Shown here in pieces: positions 20,397 to 31,290 of a DNA stretch of 50,441 bases (the stretch's first letter is position 1; the number at the start of each line of letters is the position of its first letter). The translations under genes and the position numbers were made by a program. This DNA comes from Novosphingobium endophyticum (lineage in GTDB: Bacteria > Pseudomonadota > Alphaproteobacteria > Sphingomonadales > Sphingomonadaceae): NCBI RefSeq assembly GCF_014640675.1, contig NZ_BMHK01000025.1, forward strand, positions 1 through 50,441, in the 5' to 3' direction. The notes beneath the pieces were generated by a model. The model did no database searches and was not told the DNA's origin. It saw only the letters and a list, made by a program, of their open reading frames with translations.

Positions 20397-20699
20397 ATGA
20401 CGCAGGACACCACCGCAACCGACCCCGTGCTCGCCAGCTACCGCGCAAGCATCGACAACATCGACGCCGCGCTGGTCCACATGCTGGCGGAGCGCTTCCG
20501 AATCACCCAGGCCGTGGGCGCGTACAAGGCGGAAAGGGATCTCCCGGCCTCGGACCCGGCCCGCGAGGAACGCCAGATCGCCCGCCTGCGCAAGCTGGCC
20601 GAGGATGCCCAACTCGACCCCGATTTCGGCGAAAAGTTCATCCGCTTCGTCATCGACGAGGTGATCCGCCACCACCAGCGGGCGAAGCACGACAAGTAA
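20397..20699 (+). CDS. Chorismate mutase (AroQ class)
   Basis: A 100-aa, all-helical monofunctional chorismate mutase converting chorismate to prephenate for Phe/Tyr synthesis. Family features: SIDNIDAALVHMLAERFRIT (N-terminal helix with the buried active-site Arg), AVGAYKAERDLPASDPAREE, and KFIRFVIDEVIRHHQ. It is divergent from ispB, with 108 bp between the starts, and convergent with the acetyltransferase gene 18 bp downstream. Confidence 0.92.
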   Translation: MTQDTTATDPVLASYRASIDNIDAALVHMLAERFRITQAVGAYKAERDLPASDPAREERQIARLRKLAEDAQLDPDFGEKFIRFVIDEVIRHHQRAKHDK

Positions 20700-20717
20700 A
20701 CCGGCGGTGCCCGCCCG

Positions 20718-21215
20718 TCAGCTTGCGTCAAACGCGGGGTTATACGTCACGATCCCCGACGGCGGAGAGCCCGAAAGAGCAAGGCACTGGAACGCCTCGG
20801 CAATCGGGAAATCATAAGTCAGGCGTGGATCGTGCCGAAAACCGAAACGGCCATAATACCTCGGATCGCCCAGCACGACGCACAGGCTGGCGGGGATCGA
20901 TCGCAGCCTCTCGAGACCCGACCGGATCAGCATCGTGCCAATCCCCTGCCCCTGAACGTCGGGCCGAACCGACACCGGGCCGAGCCCAAACCACGGGCCG
21001 TTTCGCCCATCGATCTGCACCGGGGAAAAGGCAATATGCCCCTCGATTTCGCCATCGCGCTCAGCAACGAGCGAAACGGTGAGAGCGCCGGCCGCGCGCA
21101 AAGCCTCTATGATCCGGCTTTCGGTTCCGCTGCTATACGGTAGCGCCTCGAAGGCCGCCGCGGTGATCGCGGCAATTGTCCCCGCGTCTTGCGGGCATTC
21201 ATCCCTGATATGCAT
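20718..21215 (-). CDS. GNAT family N-acetyltransferase
   Basis: A 165-aa acetyltransferase of the YhbS-like group. The acetyl-CoA-binding motif A is intact: LGPVSVRPDVQGQGIGTML (Q/RxxGxG/A form). Other features are VSLVAERDGEIEGHIAF and the YYGRFGFRHDP segment typical of this subgroup. The substrate is unknown. Single gene, convergent with chorismate mutase. Confidence 0.9.
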   Translation of the reverse strand: MHIRDECPQDAGTIAAITAAAFEALPYSSGTESRIIEALRAAGALTVSLVAERDGEIEGHIAFSPVQIDGRNGPWFGLGPVSVRPDVQGQGIGTMLIRSGLERLRSIPASLCVVLGDPRYYGRFGFRHDPRLTYDFPIAEAFQCLALSGSPPSGIVTYNPAFDAS

Positions 21216-21294
21216 TGCAGAAAATCCCGCGAAGTATGGAGCAATGAAACAGGGTGCGCGGCCATGCAGGTTCTGCCAGCCGCGCAGGCGCGCT

Positions 21295-21498
21295 TCATTC
21301 CTCCACCAGATCCTGCAGCTTCGTCATCAGCTTCTGGATGCGCTTGGCGGCCTCGGTGAAGGTTTCCAGGTCGGCGCGGTTGCCGTTGCCGCGCGCTTCC
21401 TTGGCGGCTTCGACATAGCCTTCCATGTCGGCCTCGAGCGCGTCCACCAGGATTTCGACCTCGTCGGTCGTAAGCGAGAGTTTGACGGTCTCGTTCAT
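21295..21498 (-). CDS. Small conserved-type protein of unknown function (67 aa)
   Basis: A 67-aa acidic, probably all-helical protein (MNETVKLSLTTDEVEILVDA ... KRIQKLMTKLQDLVEE). No family was recognised. It is credible because the ATG at 21498 has a strong AGGAG Shine-Dalgarno (about 21505-21509) and codon use matches its neighbours. The frame extends upstream to 21573, but without a better start. It is downstream of the two-component operon, on the same strand, with a gap of 103 nt. Confidence 0.65.
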   Translation of the reverse strand: MNETVKLSLTTDEVEILVDALEADMEGYVEAAKEARGNGNRADLETFTEAAKRIQKLMTKLQDLVEE

Positions 21499-21601
21499 GA
21501 ATTCTCCTAAGTCACTTTCGAACGTCGCACATGACGATGCCCGGCCATCGCTGCAACCTCGCGACAGTAACAATTCCCCGGTTTCCGACCGGGTTCCCGC
21601 G

Positions 21602-23008
21602 TCAGCCGACCGCCTTCGGCAGCTTCAGCCTGACGAGCAGGCCGCCAAGGTCCTCGCTCTCGTCCAGTTCCACACTGCCTCCGTAGATCTCGACGACGTC
21701 GCGCACAATGGCAAGGCCCAGCCCCGTACCCGGCTTGCCGGTATCGAGCCGCGCGCCGCGATCGAAGATGCGGATGCGTTCAGCCGCGGGTATGCCCACG
21801 CCATCGTCCTCGATCCATATCTCACATAATCCGGGGTCCTGCCCGGCATCGACAGTCACGAACACGCTGCCGCCGCCGTACTTCGCGGCATTCTCGATGA
21901 GGTTGCCCAGGATCTCCTCGAGATCCTGCTTTTCGAGCGCCACGATACCGTCGTGATTACCGGCCAGGTCGAAGCGTGTGCCCTCGTGCAGGCGCTCGAC
22001 GGCGCGCAGCACGGCTTCAAGGCTGGGCCACACGCTGGCGCGCGACATGCCCGCCGCCCGCCGGCCAACTGCACGGGCCCGGGCGAGGTGATGGTCCACC
22101 TGGCGGCGCATGACCGCGGCCTCACGGATGACGGTATCGGCAAGGTCCGGAGCCCGGGCGGTGGCGGCGTTCATCACCACCGTCAGCGGCGTCTTCAGGG
22201 CGTGAGCCAGGTTGCCCGCATGTCGGCGCGCCTCTTCCGCCTGCAGCTCGGTGTGCGCCAGTAGCCCGTTGATTTCCTCGACCAGCGGCTCGACTTCCTG
22301 CGGCAGCGGATCGGTGACGCGGCTCGCGCCCGTGGTTCGCAGCTTCTGGATCGCCCGGCGCACGTGCCTCAGGGGGAACAGCCCGTACCATGTCTGCATC
22401 CCCGCCATGAGCAGGAGGCCGAAACCCAGCACCACGAAACTGTAGCCGAGGATCGAACGGATCTGCCTGATCTGCTCATCGAGATCCTCACGGCTTGCCG
22501 CGACAGTGAACATCCATTGCGTGTCGCTTCCCGGCAGGATGATCGCGCGCTCCATGATGCGCAGCGGCTCGCCGGGAAACTGGTCACTGTCGTAGACGTG
22601 CGGCCTCGTATCGTAATGGTCCTCCGGGACATCCAGGCTGCGATCCCAGAGCGAGCGGGAGGGAAAGTCCTCGTGTTCCTTGGCGCGTATCTGCCAGTAG
22701 AGGCCGCTGTTGGGTTCGAGGAAACGCTGGTCTCCCAGCGGGCGGACGAAGAAGACCTCCCCATCCGGGCCGATTTCGGCCGAACCGATCATCGCGGTCA
22801 GCATGTAGCCGAGCTGCTCGTCGAAATTGCGCGTGATCAGCGAAGTCAGCGTCCGGTCGAGCCCGAGCCCGCCGACAAGCAGCAGGATCGAGATCCAGCC
22901 CGCCGCGATCAGCATCATGCGCCGGCCGAGCGAGCCGGTGTTACGGGCGTTCACCGTCCCTTCGGCGGCCACACCCTCGCCTGCCCCGCCTGAAGCCGGA
23001 GCCTCCAC
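21602..23008 (-). CDS. Sensor histidine kinase of a PhoPQ/QseC-like two-component system
   Basis: A membrane histidine kinase: first TM MLIAAGWISILLLVGGLGL, a periplasmic sensor of about 150 residues, second TM SFVVLGFGLLLMAGM, HAMP-like linker, H-box NLAHALKTPLTVV, N-box NLIENAAKYGGG, G1 IEDDGVGIP, and G2 TGKPGTGLGLAIV. All catalytic boxes are intact. The frame is open to an ATG at 23083, which would overlap the response regulator by 68 nt. The GTG at 23008, 7 nt after the regulator stop with a GAGG Shine-Dalgarno, is preferred (468 aa). Third gene of PepSY-RR-HK. Confidence 0.9.
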   Translation of the reverse strand: MEAPASGGAGEGVAAEGTVNARNTGSLGRRMMLIAAGWISILLLVGGLGLDRTLTSLITRNFDEQLGYMLTAMIGSAEIGPDGEVFFVRPLGDQRFLEPNSGLYWQIRAKEHEDFPSRSLWDRSLDVPEDHYDTRPHVYDSDQFPGEPLRIMERAIILPGSDTQWMFTVAASREDLDEQIRQIRSILGYSFVVLGFGLLLMAGMQTWYGLFPLRHVRRAIQKLRTTGASRVTDPLPQEVEPLVEEINGLLAHTELQAEEARRHAGNLAHALKTPLTVVMNAATARAPDLADTVIREAAVMRRQVDHHLARARAVGRRAAGMSRASVWPSLEAVLRAVERLHEGTRFDLAGNHDGIVALEKQDLEEILGNLIENAAKYGGGSVFVTVDAGQDPGLCEIWIEDDGVGIPAAERIRIFDRGARLDTGKPGTGLGLAIVRDVVEIYGGSVELDESEDLGGLLVRLKLPKAVG

Positions 23009-23015
23009 GGGTGCC

Positions 23016-23693
23016 TCAGTTGCGCGGCGCGTCGGCGGGATCGTCGAGGCTGTAGCCGAGGCCACGGATGGTGGTGATGACATCGGCGCCCAACTTCTTG
23101 CGAATGCGCGTGACGAAGACTTCGATCGTGTTGGAATCTCGGTCGAAATCTTGGTCGTAGATATGTTCGATCAGTTCGGTGCGGCTGACCACCTTGCCCT
23201 TGTGGTGCATCAGGTAGGACAGCAGCTTGTATTCCTGCGCGGTCATCTTGACCGGCTCGCCGGCAAGGGTGACGCGGCCGGAACGGGTATCCAGCCGCAC
23301 GTCGCCCGCCATCAGTTCGCTTGAGGTATTCCCCGAAGCACGACGGATCAGCGCGCGAAGGCGGGCGATCAGCTCCTCGGTCTGGAAGGGCTTGGCGAGG
23401 TAATCGTCGGCGCCGGCGTCGAGGCCGGCGACCTTGTCCGACCAGCTGTCGCGCGCGGTCAGCACCAGGACGGGGAAATTTCGGCCTTCCCTGCGCCACA
23501 TGCCGAGCACGGTCAGGCCATCTATCTCGGGAAGACCAAGATCGAGAATGACGGCGTCGTAATCCTCTGTGGCCCCCAAAAAATGGCCATCTTCGCCATC
23601 GGCCGACAAATCAACGGCGTAGCCGTTCTGCTCGAGCGTGGTCTTGAGCTGGTTGCCGAGCGTAGGTTCATCCTCGACGATCAGGATGCGCAA
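23016..23693 (-). CDS. OmpR/PhoP-family response regulator
   Basis: A 225-aa regulator: receiver domain with the acidic pocket (VEDEP at 6-10), phospho-acceptor Asp51 in ILDLGLPEIDG, Thr in VLVLTARD, and Lys in DDYLAKPFQTEEL. A winged-helix DNA-binding domain follows (LTAQEYKLLSYLMHH-like, SNTIEVFVTRIRKKLGAD, IRGLGYSL). It is the partner of the kinase encoded immediately downstream and lies 78 nt after the PepSY gene. Confidence 0.95.
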   Translation of the reverse strand: MRILIVEDEPTLGNQLKTTLEQNGYAVDLSADGEDGHFLGATEDYDAVILDLGLPEIDGLTVLGMWRREGRNFPVLVLTARDSWSDKVAGLDAGADDYLAKPFQTEELIARLRALIRRASGNTSSELMAGDVRLDTRSGRVTLAGEPVKMTAQEYKLLSYLMHHKGKVVSRTELIEHIYDQDFDRDSNTIEVFVTRIRKKLGADVITTIRGLGYSLDDPADAPRN

Positions 23694-23771
23694 TTGGGGT
23701 CTCCCTTCGTGAACCCTGACGAAATGGGGTGAAAGGCCGCCAGCGTCAAGCGACGCGAGCGGATCGTGGTA

Positions 23772-24077
23772 TCAGCGCGAGCGGCCGATGACGCGCCCCG
23801 TGCGAGCGTCGACGTCGACAAAATGAACCTTGCCGTTCTCGATGAATTTGAGACGATAAGCCATTGCCGCCGGATCATATTCCGGCCCGAGGTATTGCAT
23901 GCCGGACATGCGCGGGAGCACTTGCCGCTCGATTTCGCGGAGGGAACGCACGTTGCCGGCCTTGCGATCCTTGCGCACCTGCCCCTGCTCGGCGCCGGGT
24001 TCGGCCTGCGCAGGCGGCACAATCGCGGTGAAGGCCAGGGCCGTCAGTGCGAGGAGAGAGGCGAGAAGCTGTTTCAT
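23772..24077 (-). CDS. Secreted PepSY-domain protein
   Basis: A 101-aa protein with a signal peptide (MKQLLASLLALTALAFTAIV, cleavage likely after PAQA) and a PepSY-like C-terminal domain (LKFIENGKVHFVDVDARTGR). It leads the operon with the response regulator and kinase. This arrangement is common for PepSY proteins, which are thought to act in the periplasm as modulators of the sensor; that role is inferred. A long upstream open frame (to 24734) is antisense to the ABC-F gene and is not coding. Confidence 0.85.
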   Translation of the reverse strand: MKQLLASLLALTALAFTAIVPPAQAEPGAEQGQVRKDRKAGNVRSLREIERQVLPRMSGMQYLGPEYDPAAMAYRLKFIENGKVHFVDVDARTGRVIGRSR

Positions 24078-24104
24078 CGTGACTTGGGTGCCTAACCTTG
24101 ATGC

Positions 24105-24121
24105 ATTGAACAAGTGCTGAA
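24105..24121 (-). promoter_or_regulatory. Candidate response-regulator direct repeat upstream of the PepSY operon
   Basis: On the minus strand TTCAGC (24121-24116) and TTCAAT (24110-24105) form a direct repeat with 11-bp periodicity, the spacing expected for an OmpR/PhoP-family dimer. It is 28 bp upstream of the PepSY ATG and could be an autoregulatory site. Confidence 0.4.
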
Positions 24122-24212
24122 TGCGGCAGGAAGGTGGCAGAAAGGATCGTCTGTTGCCGATTTCCCACGTCCGCTTGCCACACCCCCGCCATGCCCTGTA
24201 GGGCGCGCGACC

Positions 24213-26009
<1,797 letters not shown>

Positions 26010-26109
26010 TCCAGACGGATTGCCACGGCTCGCCCCGACACAGCGCACCTTGCGGAATCGGAACTTCTGTAGGAAGCTGGAAAACCGGATCGGTTATGAG
26101 GACAGCGCA

Positions 26110-26682
26110 ATGATCAACCGCATCCGCGACATCCGGCTGCAAAAAGGCCTGACGCTTGCCGAGGTTGCCGCGGCCTGCGATCCACCGACGACGGCGCAGA
26201 CTATCGGCCGTCTCGAAACCGGCATGCGCAACCTCTCGCTGGTCTGGATGAACCGCATTGCCGCCGCGCTGGAGGTGGAGCCCGAACTCCTGCTGCGCAG
26301 CGAGGGAAGCGAGCCGGCACGGGTCGTCGCGGTGCTGGGCCCGGATGGCCCCGAAGCCGCGCGCCAGCCCGTGGAGGCTGTCACTCCCAACGAACTTGCC
26401 GGCGAAGGGCAGTGGACCGTGCTCGCTGTCGAAACATCCTGCGGCGAATACCGCGCGGGAGATCAGGTCTGGCTGCGCCAGCGCCCGCCTTTGGACGCGG
26501 CGAAGCTGTTGAACCGCGACGTGCTGTCGCCGCGAGCGGGCGGGCATTTCGTCTTCGGTCGCCTGATCGATGGCAACGGTGAACGCGTCTCGTTGCTGCC
26601 TCCCCTCAGCGGGCAGCGACAGACCATCGTGGAACAACCGGCGTGGCTGGCGGTTGCCGAGATGCTCGTGAGAAGACTCTGA
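26110..26682 (+). CDS. XRE-family transcriptional regulator
   Basis: A 190-aa protein with an N-terminal helix-turn-helix (IRDIRLQKGLTLAEVAAACD, ... TIGRLETGMRNLSLVWMNRIA), then a C-terminal beta-rich region (QWTVLAVETSCGEYRAGDQVWLRQ, GGHFVFGRLID) resembling an S24/LexA-like domain without a visible Ser-Lys protease pair. The ATG at 26110 is preceded by GAGGA; the frame extends to 26020. It is 13 nt ahead of the glycosyltransferase gene, so the two are probably cotranscribed. Targets unknown. Confidence 0.85.
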   Translation: MINRIRDIRLQKGLTLAEVAAACDPPTTAQTIGRLETGMRNLSLVWMNRIAAALEVEPELLLRSEGSEPARVVAVLGPDGPEAARQPVEAVTPNELAGEGQWTVLAVETSCGEYRAGDQVWLRQRPPLDAAKLLNRDVLSPRAGGHFVFGRLIDGNGERVSLLPPLSGQRQTIVEQPAWLAVAEMLVRRL

Positions 26683-26695
26683 CTGCCGCGGCCCT

Positions 26696-27904
26696 ATGAG
26701 AATCCTTTCGATCGCCACGCTCTTCCCGAATCCGGCAAAGCCCTCGTTCGGCGTCTTCGTCGGCAACCAGATGCGCGCGGTCGCCGCAGGGGGCGAAGTC
26801 GATCTGACCATGGTGAGCCCGATCGGCCTGCCCCCCTGGCCGCTGTCCACGCGTGAGCCCTATGTTCGCCTGAAGGACATTCCGGAGGTAAGCGACGCTG
26901 TCGGCATCAAGGTTTACTATCCCCGCTTCACGCTGATCCCCATGGTCGGCGGCGACAGCAACCCGGGCCGGATCGCCCGGGCCGTTCTGCCGCTGGCGCG
27001 GTGTCTGCATGAGGTGCGCCCGTTCGATCTGGTCGATGCACAGTTCTTCTTCCCGGATGGCCCCGCCGCCGCGATCATCGCGCGCGAATTGGGCCTGCCG
27101 CTGACGATCAAGTCGCGCGGAGCGGATATCCATTACTGGGGGCAGCGCGAAAAGGCTCTCGCCCAGATGAAGGACGCCGCAAACCAGGCCGCCGGGCTGC
27201 TGGCCGTCTCGCAGGCTCTGCGCGAGGACATGATCGCGGTCGGCATGCCGGGCGAGAAGATCGCCGTTCACTACACCGGGCTCGACCGCGAACGCTTCCA
27301 TCCCATCGAACGCGGAGCGGCGCGTGCGCTGGTATCGGCCATGCCCAATCTGGGCATCTGGTCTCAAGGCCCGCTGATCGTCACGCCCGGCTCGCTGATC
27401 CCGCGCAAGGGCCAGCGCCTCGTGATAGAGGCGCTGAAGTACCTGCCCGATGTGCGCCTGGCGCTCGCCGGAGCCGGCGAGGACGAAGCCGGCCTCCGGG
27501 CGCTCGCCGGACGGCTCGGGGTTGCCGACCGGGTCCAGTTCCTCGGCCTCGTCGACCACGACATCCTGCCTCACGTACTCTGCGCCGCCGACGTGCTGGT
27601 GCTGCCCTCGGCAAGCGAGGGCCTTGCCAATGTCTGGATTGAGGGACTGGCCTGCGGCACCCCGATCGTTGTTCCCGACATCGGCGGCGCCGCCGAAGTG
27701 GTGAAGGATGCGACGGCGGGACGACTGGTGGCACGCAACCCGGAGTCGATTGCCGGCGCCGTGGCGGAACTCCTCGCCAAACCGCCCAGTCAGGCCGATG
27801 TCGCGGCCAACGTCAGCCGTTTCAGCTGGGGCGTGAACGCGCAAAACATCGTCCACTTCTGGAAGAGCGTGCTGAACGTGCCGAGGCTGGTGGAAGCGGT
27901 TTGA
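26696..27904 (+). CDS. Glycosyltransferase family 4
   Basis: A GT-B fold retaining glycosyltransferase, 402 aa. The N-terminal acceptor domain starts MRILSIATLFPNPAKPSFGVF; the C-terminal donor domain has PGSLIPRKGQRLVIEAL and the E-x7-E motif in SASEGLANVWIEGLACGTPIV. Sugar and acceptor cannot be assigned, and no other glycan gene adjoins it. Convergent with secF. Confidence 0.9.
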   Translation: MRILSIATLFPNPAKPSFGVFVGNQMRAVAAGGEVDLTMVSPIGLPPWPLSTREPYVRLKDIPEVSDAVGIKVYYPRFTLIPMVGGDSNPGRIARAVLPLARCLHEVRPFDLVDAQFFFPDGPAAAIIARELGLPLTIKSRGADIHYWGQREKALAQMKDAANQAAGLLAVSQALREDMIAVGMPGEKIAVHYTGLDRERFHPIERGAARALVSAMPNLGIWSQGPLIVTPGSLIPRKGQRLVIEALKYLPDVRLALAGAGEDEAGLRALAGRLGVADRVQFLGLVDHDILPHVLCAADVLVLPSASEGLANVWIEGLACGTPIVVPDIGGAAEVVKDATAGRLVARNPESIAGAVAELLAKPPSQADVAANVSRFSWGVNAQNIVHFWKSVLNVPRLVEAV

Positions 27905-27919
27905 ACCCCATGCGGATGA

Positions 27920-27944
27920 GCACCGCGCCAGCGCGGCGCGGTGC
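27920..27944. terminator. Hairpin between convergent GT4 and secF genes, possible bidirectional terminator
   Basis: A perfect 10-bp stem (GCACCGCGCC 27920-27929, GGCGCGGTGC 27935-27944) with a 5-nt loop lies in the 85-bp gap between two convergent genes. There is no T tract on either side, so intrinsic termination would be weak. Confidence 0.5.
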
Positions 27945-27989
27945 AGTTCGTGAGGGGAACGCGCGCCCGCAACGCAGGCGAAAGCGCGG

Positions 27990-28976
27990 TCAGGCCCTGC
28001 CGACCCCCTCGCGGGCCTTGCGCTCCTGACGTTCGACCGCGGATTCGGTGGGCACGAAGCTGTCGCTGCTCACGCCAAGCCAGATCAGGATCGGAGCCGC
28101 CATGTAGACCGAGCTGTATGTGCCCACGAAGATGCCGAGCACGATGGCGGCGGTCAATCCGAAGAGGCTTTCCGGCCCGAAGAACAGCAGCGGGATGAGG
28201 GCCACCAGCAGCGTCATCGAGGTCATGACGGTGCGCGCCAGGGTCTCGTTGACCGACATGTCGAGCAGTTCGGGCAACGGCATCCTGCGGTACTTCTTCA
28301 GATCCTCTCGGATGCGGTCGTAGATGACGATCGTGTCGTTGAGCGAATAGCCGATGATGGCCAGGATCGCGGCGATGATCTGAAGGCTGAATTCGAGCTG
28401 GAACAACGCGAACATGCCCATCGTCAGCGATACGTCGTGGAACAGCGCGAAGAGCGCGCCGACCCCGAACTGCCATTCGAAGCGGACCCAGATATAGATC
28501 GAGATCGCCAGCATCGCGGCCAGCAGCGCGTAGAGCGCGGTCTGGCGGAACTCACCGGAAACCTTGCCCGATACGGTATCGTTGCCGTCGATGCGAACGT
28601 CCGGATAGTTCTTTTGCAGCGCGCCGGTGATCCGGTCGGAGATGGCGGCGGCCGCGCCGGGATTGTCCGTAGCCTCGTCGGGCAGGCGCACGCGGATCGA
28701 GACCGAGTTGGGATCGCCGAAGCGCTGGATCACCGGATCCTCGAAACCCAGGCCCGAGATCAGTCTGCGCACATCGGCGACAGGCGCCTCCGGATGCCCG
28801 ACGAAAGTCGTGCGGATTTCCTGGCCGCCCGCGAAATCGACGCCGTAGTTGAGGCCCTTGGTCATGACCAGGCCCCAGCTCGCCGCGATCAGGATCATGC
28901 TGACCACGTAGAACGGCACGCGCCAGCGCAGGAAGCGGATGTTGGTGTTATCGGGAACGAGTTTGATCAGGCGCAT
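27990..28976 (-). CDS. secF: Protein translocase subunit SecF
   Basis: Inner-membrane partner of SecD that aids the late, proton-driven steps of Sec export. 328 aa from ATG 28976 (MRLIKLVPDNTNIRFLRWR). Seen: first TM YVVSMILIAASWGLVMTKG, NYGVDFAGGQEI, and the conserved NDTIVIYDRIREDLKK followed by TM helices 4-6. The frame continues upstream to 29039 over the secD end. It follows secD after 11 nt in yajC-secD-secF. Confidence 0.95.
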   Translation of the reverse strand: MRLIKLVPDNTNIRFLRWRVPFYVVSMILIAASWGLVMTKGLNYGVDFAGGQEIRTTFVGHPEAPVADVRRLISGLGFEDPVIQRFGDPNSVSIRVRLPDEATDNPGAAAAISDRITGALQKNYPDVRIDGNDTVSGKVSGEFRQTALYALLAAMLAISIYIWVRFEWQFGVGALFALFHDVSLTMGMFALFQLEFSLQIIAAILAIIGYSLNDTIVIYDRIREDLKKYRRMPLPELLDMSVNETLARTVMTSMTLLVALIPLLFFGPESLFGLTAAIVLGIFVGTYSSVYMAAPILIWLGVSSDSFVPTESAVERQERKAREGVGRA

Positions 28977-28987
28977 GGTGCTTGCCC

Positions 28988-30601
28988 TTAAACGTGCAGT
29001 TCGGTGGGCCGCGCGCTGCGCAGCCAGCCGGCGACCCACATCCGGGTCAGCGTCACGCCGGTGAAGACGCTGGTGAACAGGCCGATGATGAGAACCACGG
29101 CAAAGCCGCGTACGGGGCCCGAGCCGAAGGCGAACAGCAGCGCGCCGGCAATCGCGTTGGTGACGTTGGCGTCATAGATCGCCCGGCTCGCTTCCTTGTA
29201 GCCGTTCTCGACGGCAGCGATGACGCGCCGGCCCTTCTTGCGCTCCTCTCGCATGCGTTCGTAGATCAGCACGTTGGCATCGACAGCCGCACCAATCGTC
29301 AGCACGAAGCCCGCTATGCCCGGCAACGTCAGGGTCGTGCCCATGACGGCCATGATGCCCAGGATCATCAGCACGTTGAAGATCAGTGCGACGGTCGCAT
29401 AGATGCCGAAGCGACCGTAGGTGGCGATCATCAGCAGCACGACCAGCAGCGAGCCGATGCCCATCGCGATCATGCCTTTCCTGATCGAGTCGGCGCCAAG
29501 GTCGGGACCGACCGTGCGCTCCTCGACGACAGTAAGATCGACCGGCAACGCACCCGAGCGCAGCGCGATGGCTAGCTGGGTTGCCGATTCGACAGTGAAA
29601 TTGCCCGAGATCTGCGCGCTGCCGCCCAGGATCGGCTCGTTGATGTTGGGCGCGGACAGCACCTTGCCATCGAGGATGATGGCAAAGCGCTTGTTCACAT
29701 TCTCGCTCGTCAACTTCGCAAAGCGGGTGCCGCCGGCCTGGTCGAAAGTAATCGAGACCACCGGCGCGTTGTTCTGCGGATCGAATCCCTGCTTGGCATT
29801 GGTGAGCTGATCGCCCTTGATGCCGCCGAGGCGCTTGACCGCCAGCACCGAAACGCCGCCCGAACCCGGCGCGTTGGGATCGGCCCAGGGCACGAGTTCG
29901 TCACCCGGCGGCGTGATGCCCTGCTGGATATCGTTTGGGGCCGCCGTCTCGTCGACGAGCTTGAATTCCAGCTTGGCGGTCTGCCCGATCAGGCTTTTGA
30001 GCGCTTCGGGATCCCCGAGGCCGGGAACCTGGACGACGATGCGCTGCTGGCCCTGGCGTATGATCGTCGGCTCGCGCGTGCCGAGCGAGTCGATGCGCTT
30101 GCGCACGACCTCGATCGCCGAATCCATCGCATCGGAAACCGCCTGCTCCAGACCTTCCCGAGTCGGCGTCAGCACGAAACGGCTGCCGTCCTCGACCTTG
30201 ATGTCCCAGTCGCGCTGCCCCGTGAGGCCCGCGCCGCTGGTGAGCGCCAGTATCTCGTCCCGCGCGGCATCGACCTGCGAGGGATCCTTGAGCATGAAGC
30301 TGAGGCGCCCGCCCGAGCTGGAAATATCACCGATGGCGATGCGCGGCTGGGTCAGCCGCAAGCGGCCGCGCACCGATTCTTCCATGTTCTCCAGCCGCTG
30401 CTGGGCGACCTGGTTCTTGTCCGCCTCGAGCAGGATATGGCTCCCGCCGGCAAGATCGAGGCCGAGGCTGATCTCTGGATCGGGCAGGGCGTTCGGCCAT
30501 GAAACACCGCCAACGGAAAACAGCGAAGGCAGCGCGGCTGCGGCGATGACAAGTGTCAGGCCCCAGTACCAGAGCTTCTTCCAGGTAGGAAATTCGAGCA
30601 T
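28988..30601 (-). CDS. secD: Protein translocase subunit SecD
   Basis: 537 aa with an N-terminal TM (LWYWGLTLVIAAAALPSLF), the LGLDLAGGSHILLE motif, a large periplasmic P1 region, and the C-terminal six-helix membrane domain with GFVLTIGAAVDANVLIYERM, whose conserved Asp takes part in proton use. It works with SecF and YajC next to SecYEG. The ATG is at 30601. The gene lies between yajC (86 nt upstream) and secF. Confidence 0.96.
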   Translation of the reverse strand: MLEFPTWKKLWYWGLTLVIAAAALPSLFSVGGVSWPNALPDPEISLGLDLAGGSHILLEADKNQVAQQRLENMEESVRGRLRLTQPRIAIGDISSSGGRLSFMLKDPSQVDAARDEILALTSGAGLTGQRDWDIKVEDGSRFVLTPTREGLEQAVSDAMDSAIEVVRKRIDSLGTREPTIIRQGQQRIVVQVPGLGDPEALKSLIGQTAKLEFKLVDETAAPNDIQQGITPPGDELVPWADPNAPGSGGVSVLAVKRLGGIKGDQLTNAKQGFDPQNNAPVVSITFDQAGGTRFAKLTSENVNKRFAIILDGKVLSAPNINEPILGGSAQISGNFTVESATQLAIALRSGALPVDLTVVEERTVGPDLGADSIRKGMIAMGIGSLLVVLLMIATYGRFGIYATVALIFNVLMILGIMAVMGTTLTLPGIAGFVLTIGAAVDANVLIYERMREERKKGRRVIAAVENGYKEASRAIYDANVTNAIAGALLFAFGSGPVRGFAVVLIIGLFTSVFTGVTLTRMWVAGWLRSARPTELHV

Positions 30602-30687
30602 TGCCGTGAGCTTCTCTCGGAAAGAACGTGCGCGGAACGGCGCGTCCCGGAAATGGCCGGGCCCGATGCGGCCCGGTGCTGGTCGTC

Positions 30688-31023
30688 TCAGTCGTTGGCG
30701 GCCTTGGCGCCGCCCGGCGGGATCACGTCGACGATGGTCGACTTGAGGGCCCTGACGCGCACGCCCTGCGCCAACTCGACTTCGGCGTAGTTGTCATCGA
30801 CCTTGAGCACCTTGCCCAGGAAACCGCCGCCGGTCAGCACCTCGTCACCCTTCTTGAGCGAGGCAAGCTTGGCCTTGTGCTCCTTCTGCTGCTTCATCTG
30901 CGGACGCAGGATCAGGAACCAGAAGATCAGCGCCATCGCCACGAACGGCAGGTACTGCACCCAGGCGGGCGGCGCACCGGCAGGAGCAGCGGCGGCAAGC
31001 ATGGGAAGAATCGAGCTGTGCAT
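30688..31023 (-). CDS. yajC: Preprotein translocase accessory subunit YajC
   Basis: 111 aa with one membrane helix (WVQYLPFVAMALIFWFLIL) followed at once by the diagnostic RPQMKQQKEH and a small cytoplasmic domain (LKKGDEVLTGGGFLGKV). First gene of yajC-secD-secF. The ATG at 31023 (MHSSILPMLAAAAP) is chosen because the frame upstream to 31242 is Arg-rich and lacks membrane character. Confidence 0.94.
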   Translation of the reverse strand: MHSSILPMLAAAAPAGAPPAWVQYLPFVAMALIFWFLILRPQMKQQKEHKAKLASLKKGDEVLTGGGFLGKVLKVDDNYAEVELAQGVRVRALKSTIVDVIPPGGAKAAND

Positions 31024-31290
31024 GAAACTGAAGCGCCTTCTTGTATAGACTCCCGAGCCGACTCGCCCGTGACCCCCTGAACATCGCGAGGTCCGGGAAA
31101 TCCGCCTGCGGAAATTCCGGATGCGCGGGCGGTTAGCAATAAAGCGGAGCACTGGCAACGCGCCCGCACGGCGAGCCCGCGAGGGCGAAGCGAAAGATAG
31201 GCGCGGCGGGCGCGCGATCAAGCTGTTCGCAAAACTCTGCACGGACGCTTGCGCTTGGCCCGCGAGGTGCCTATAGGCGCTCCCCTCGGT

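Noticed and set aside
20289..20690. Upstream extension of the polyprenyl synthase frame
   Set aside because: It is antisense to the chorismate mutase gene, and synthase homology starts only at 20288-20300.
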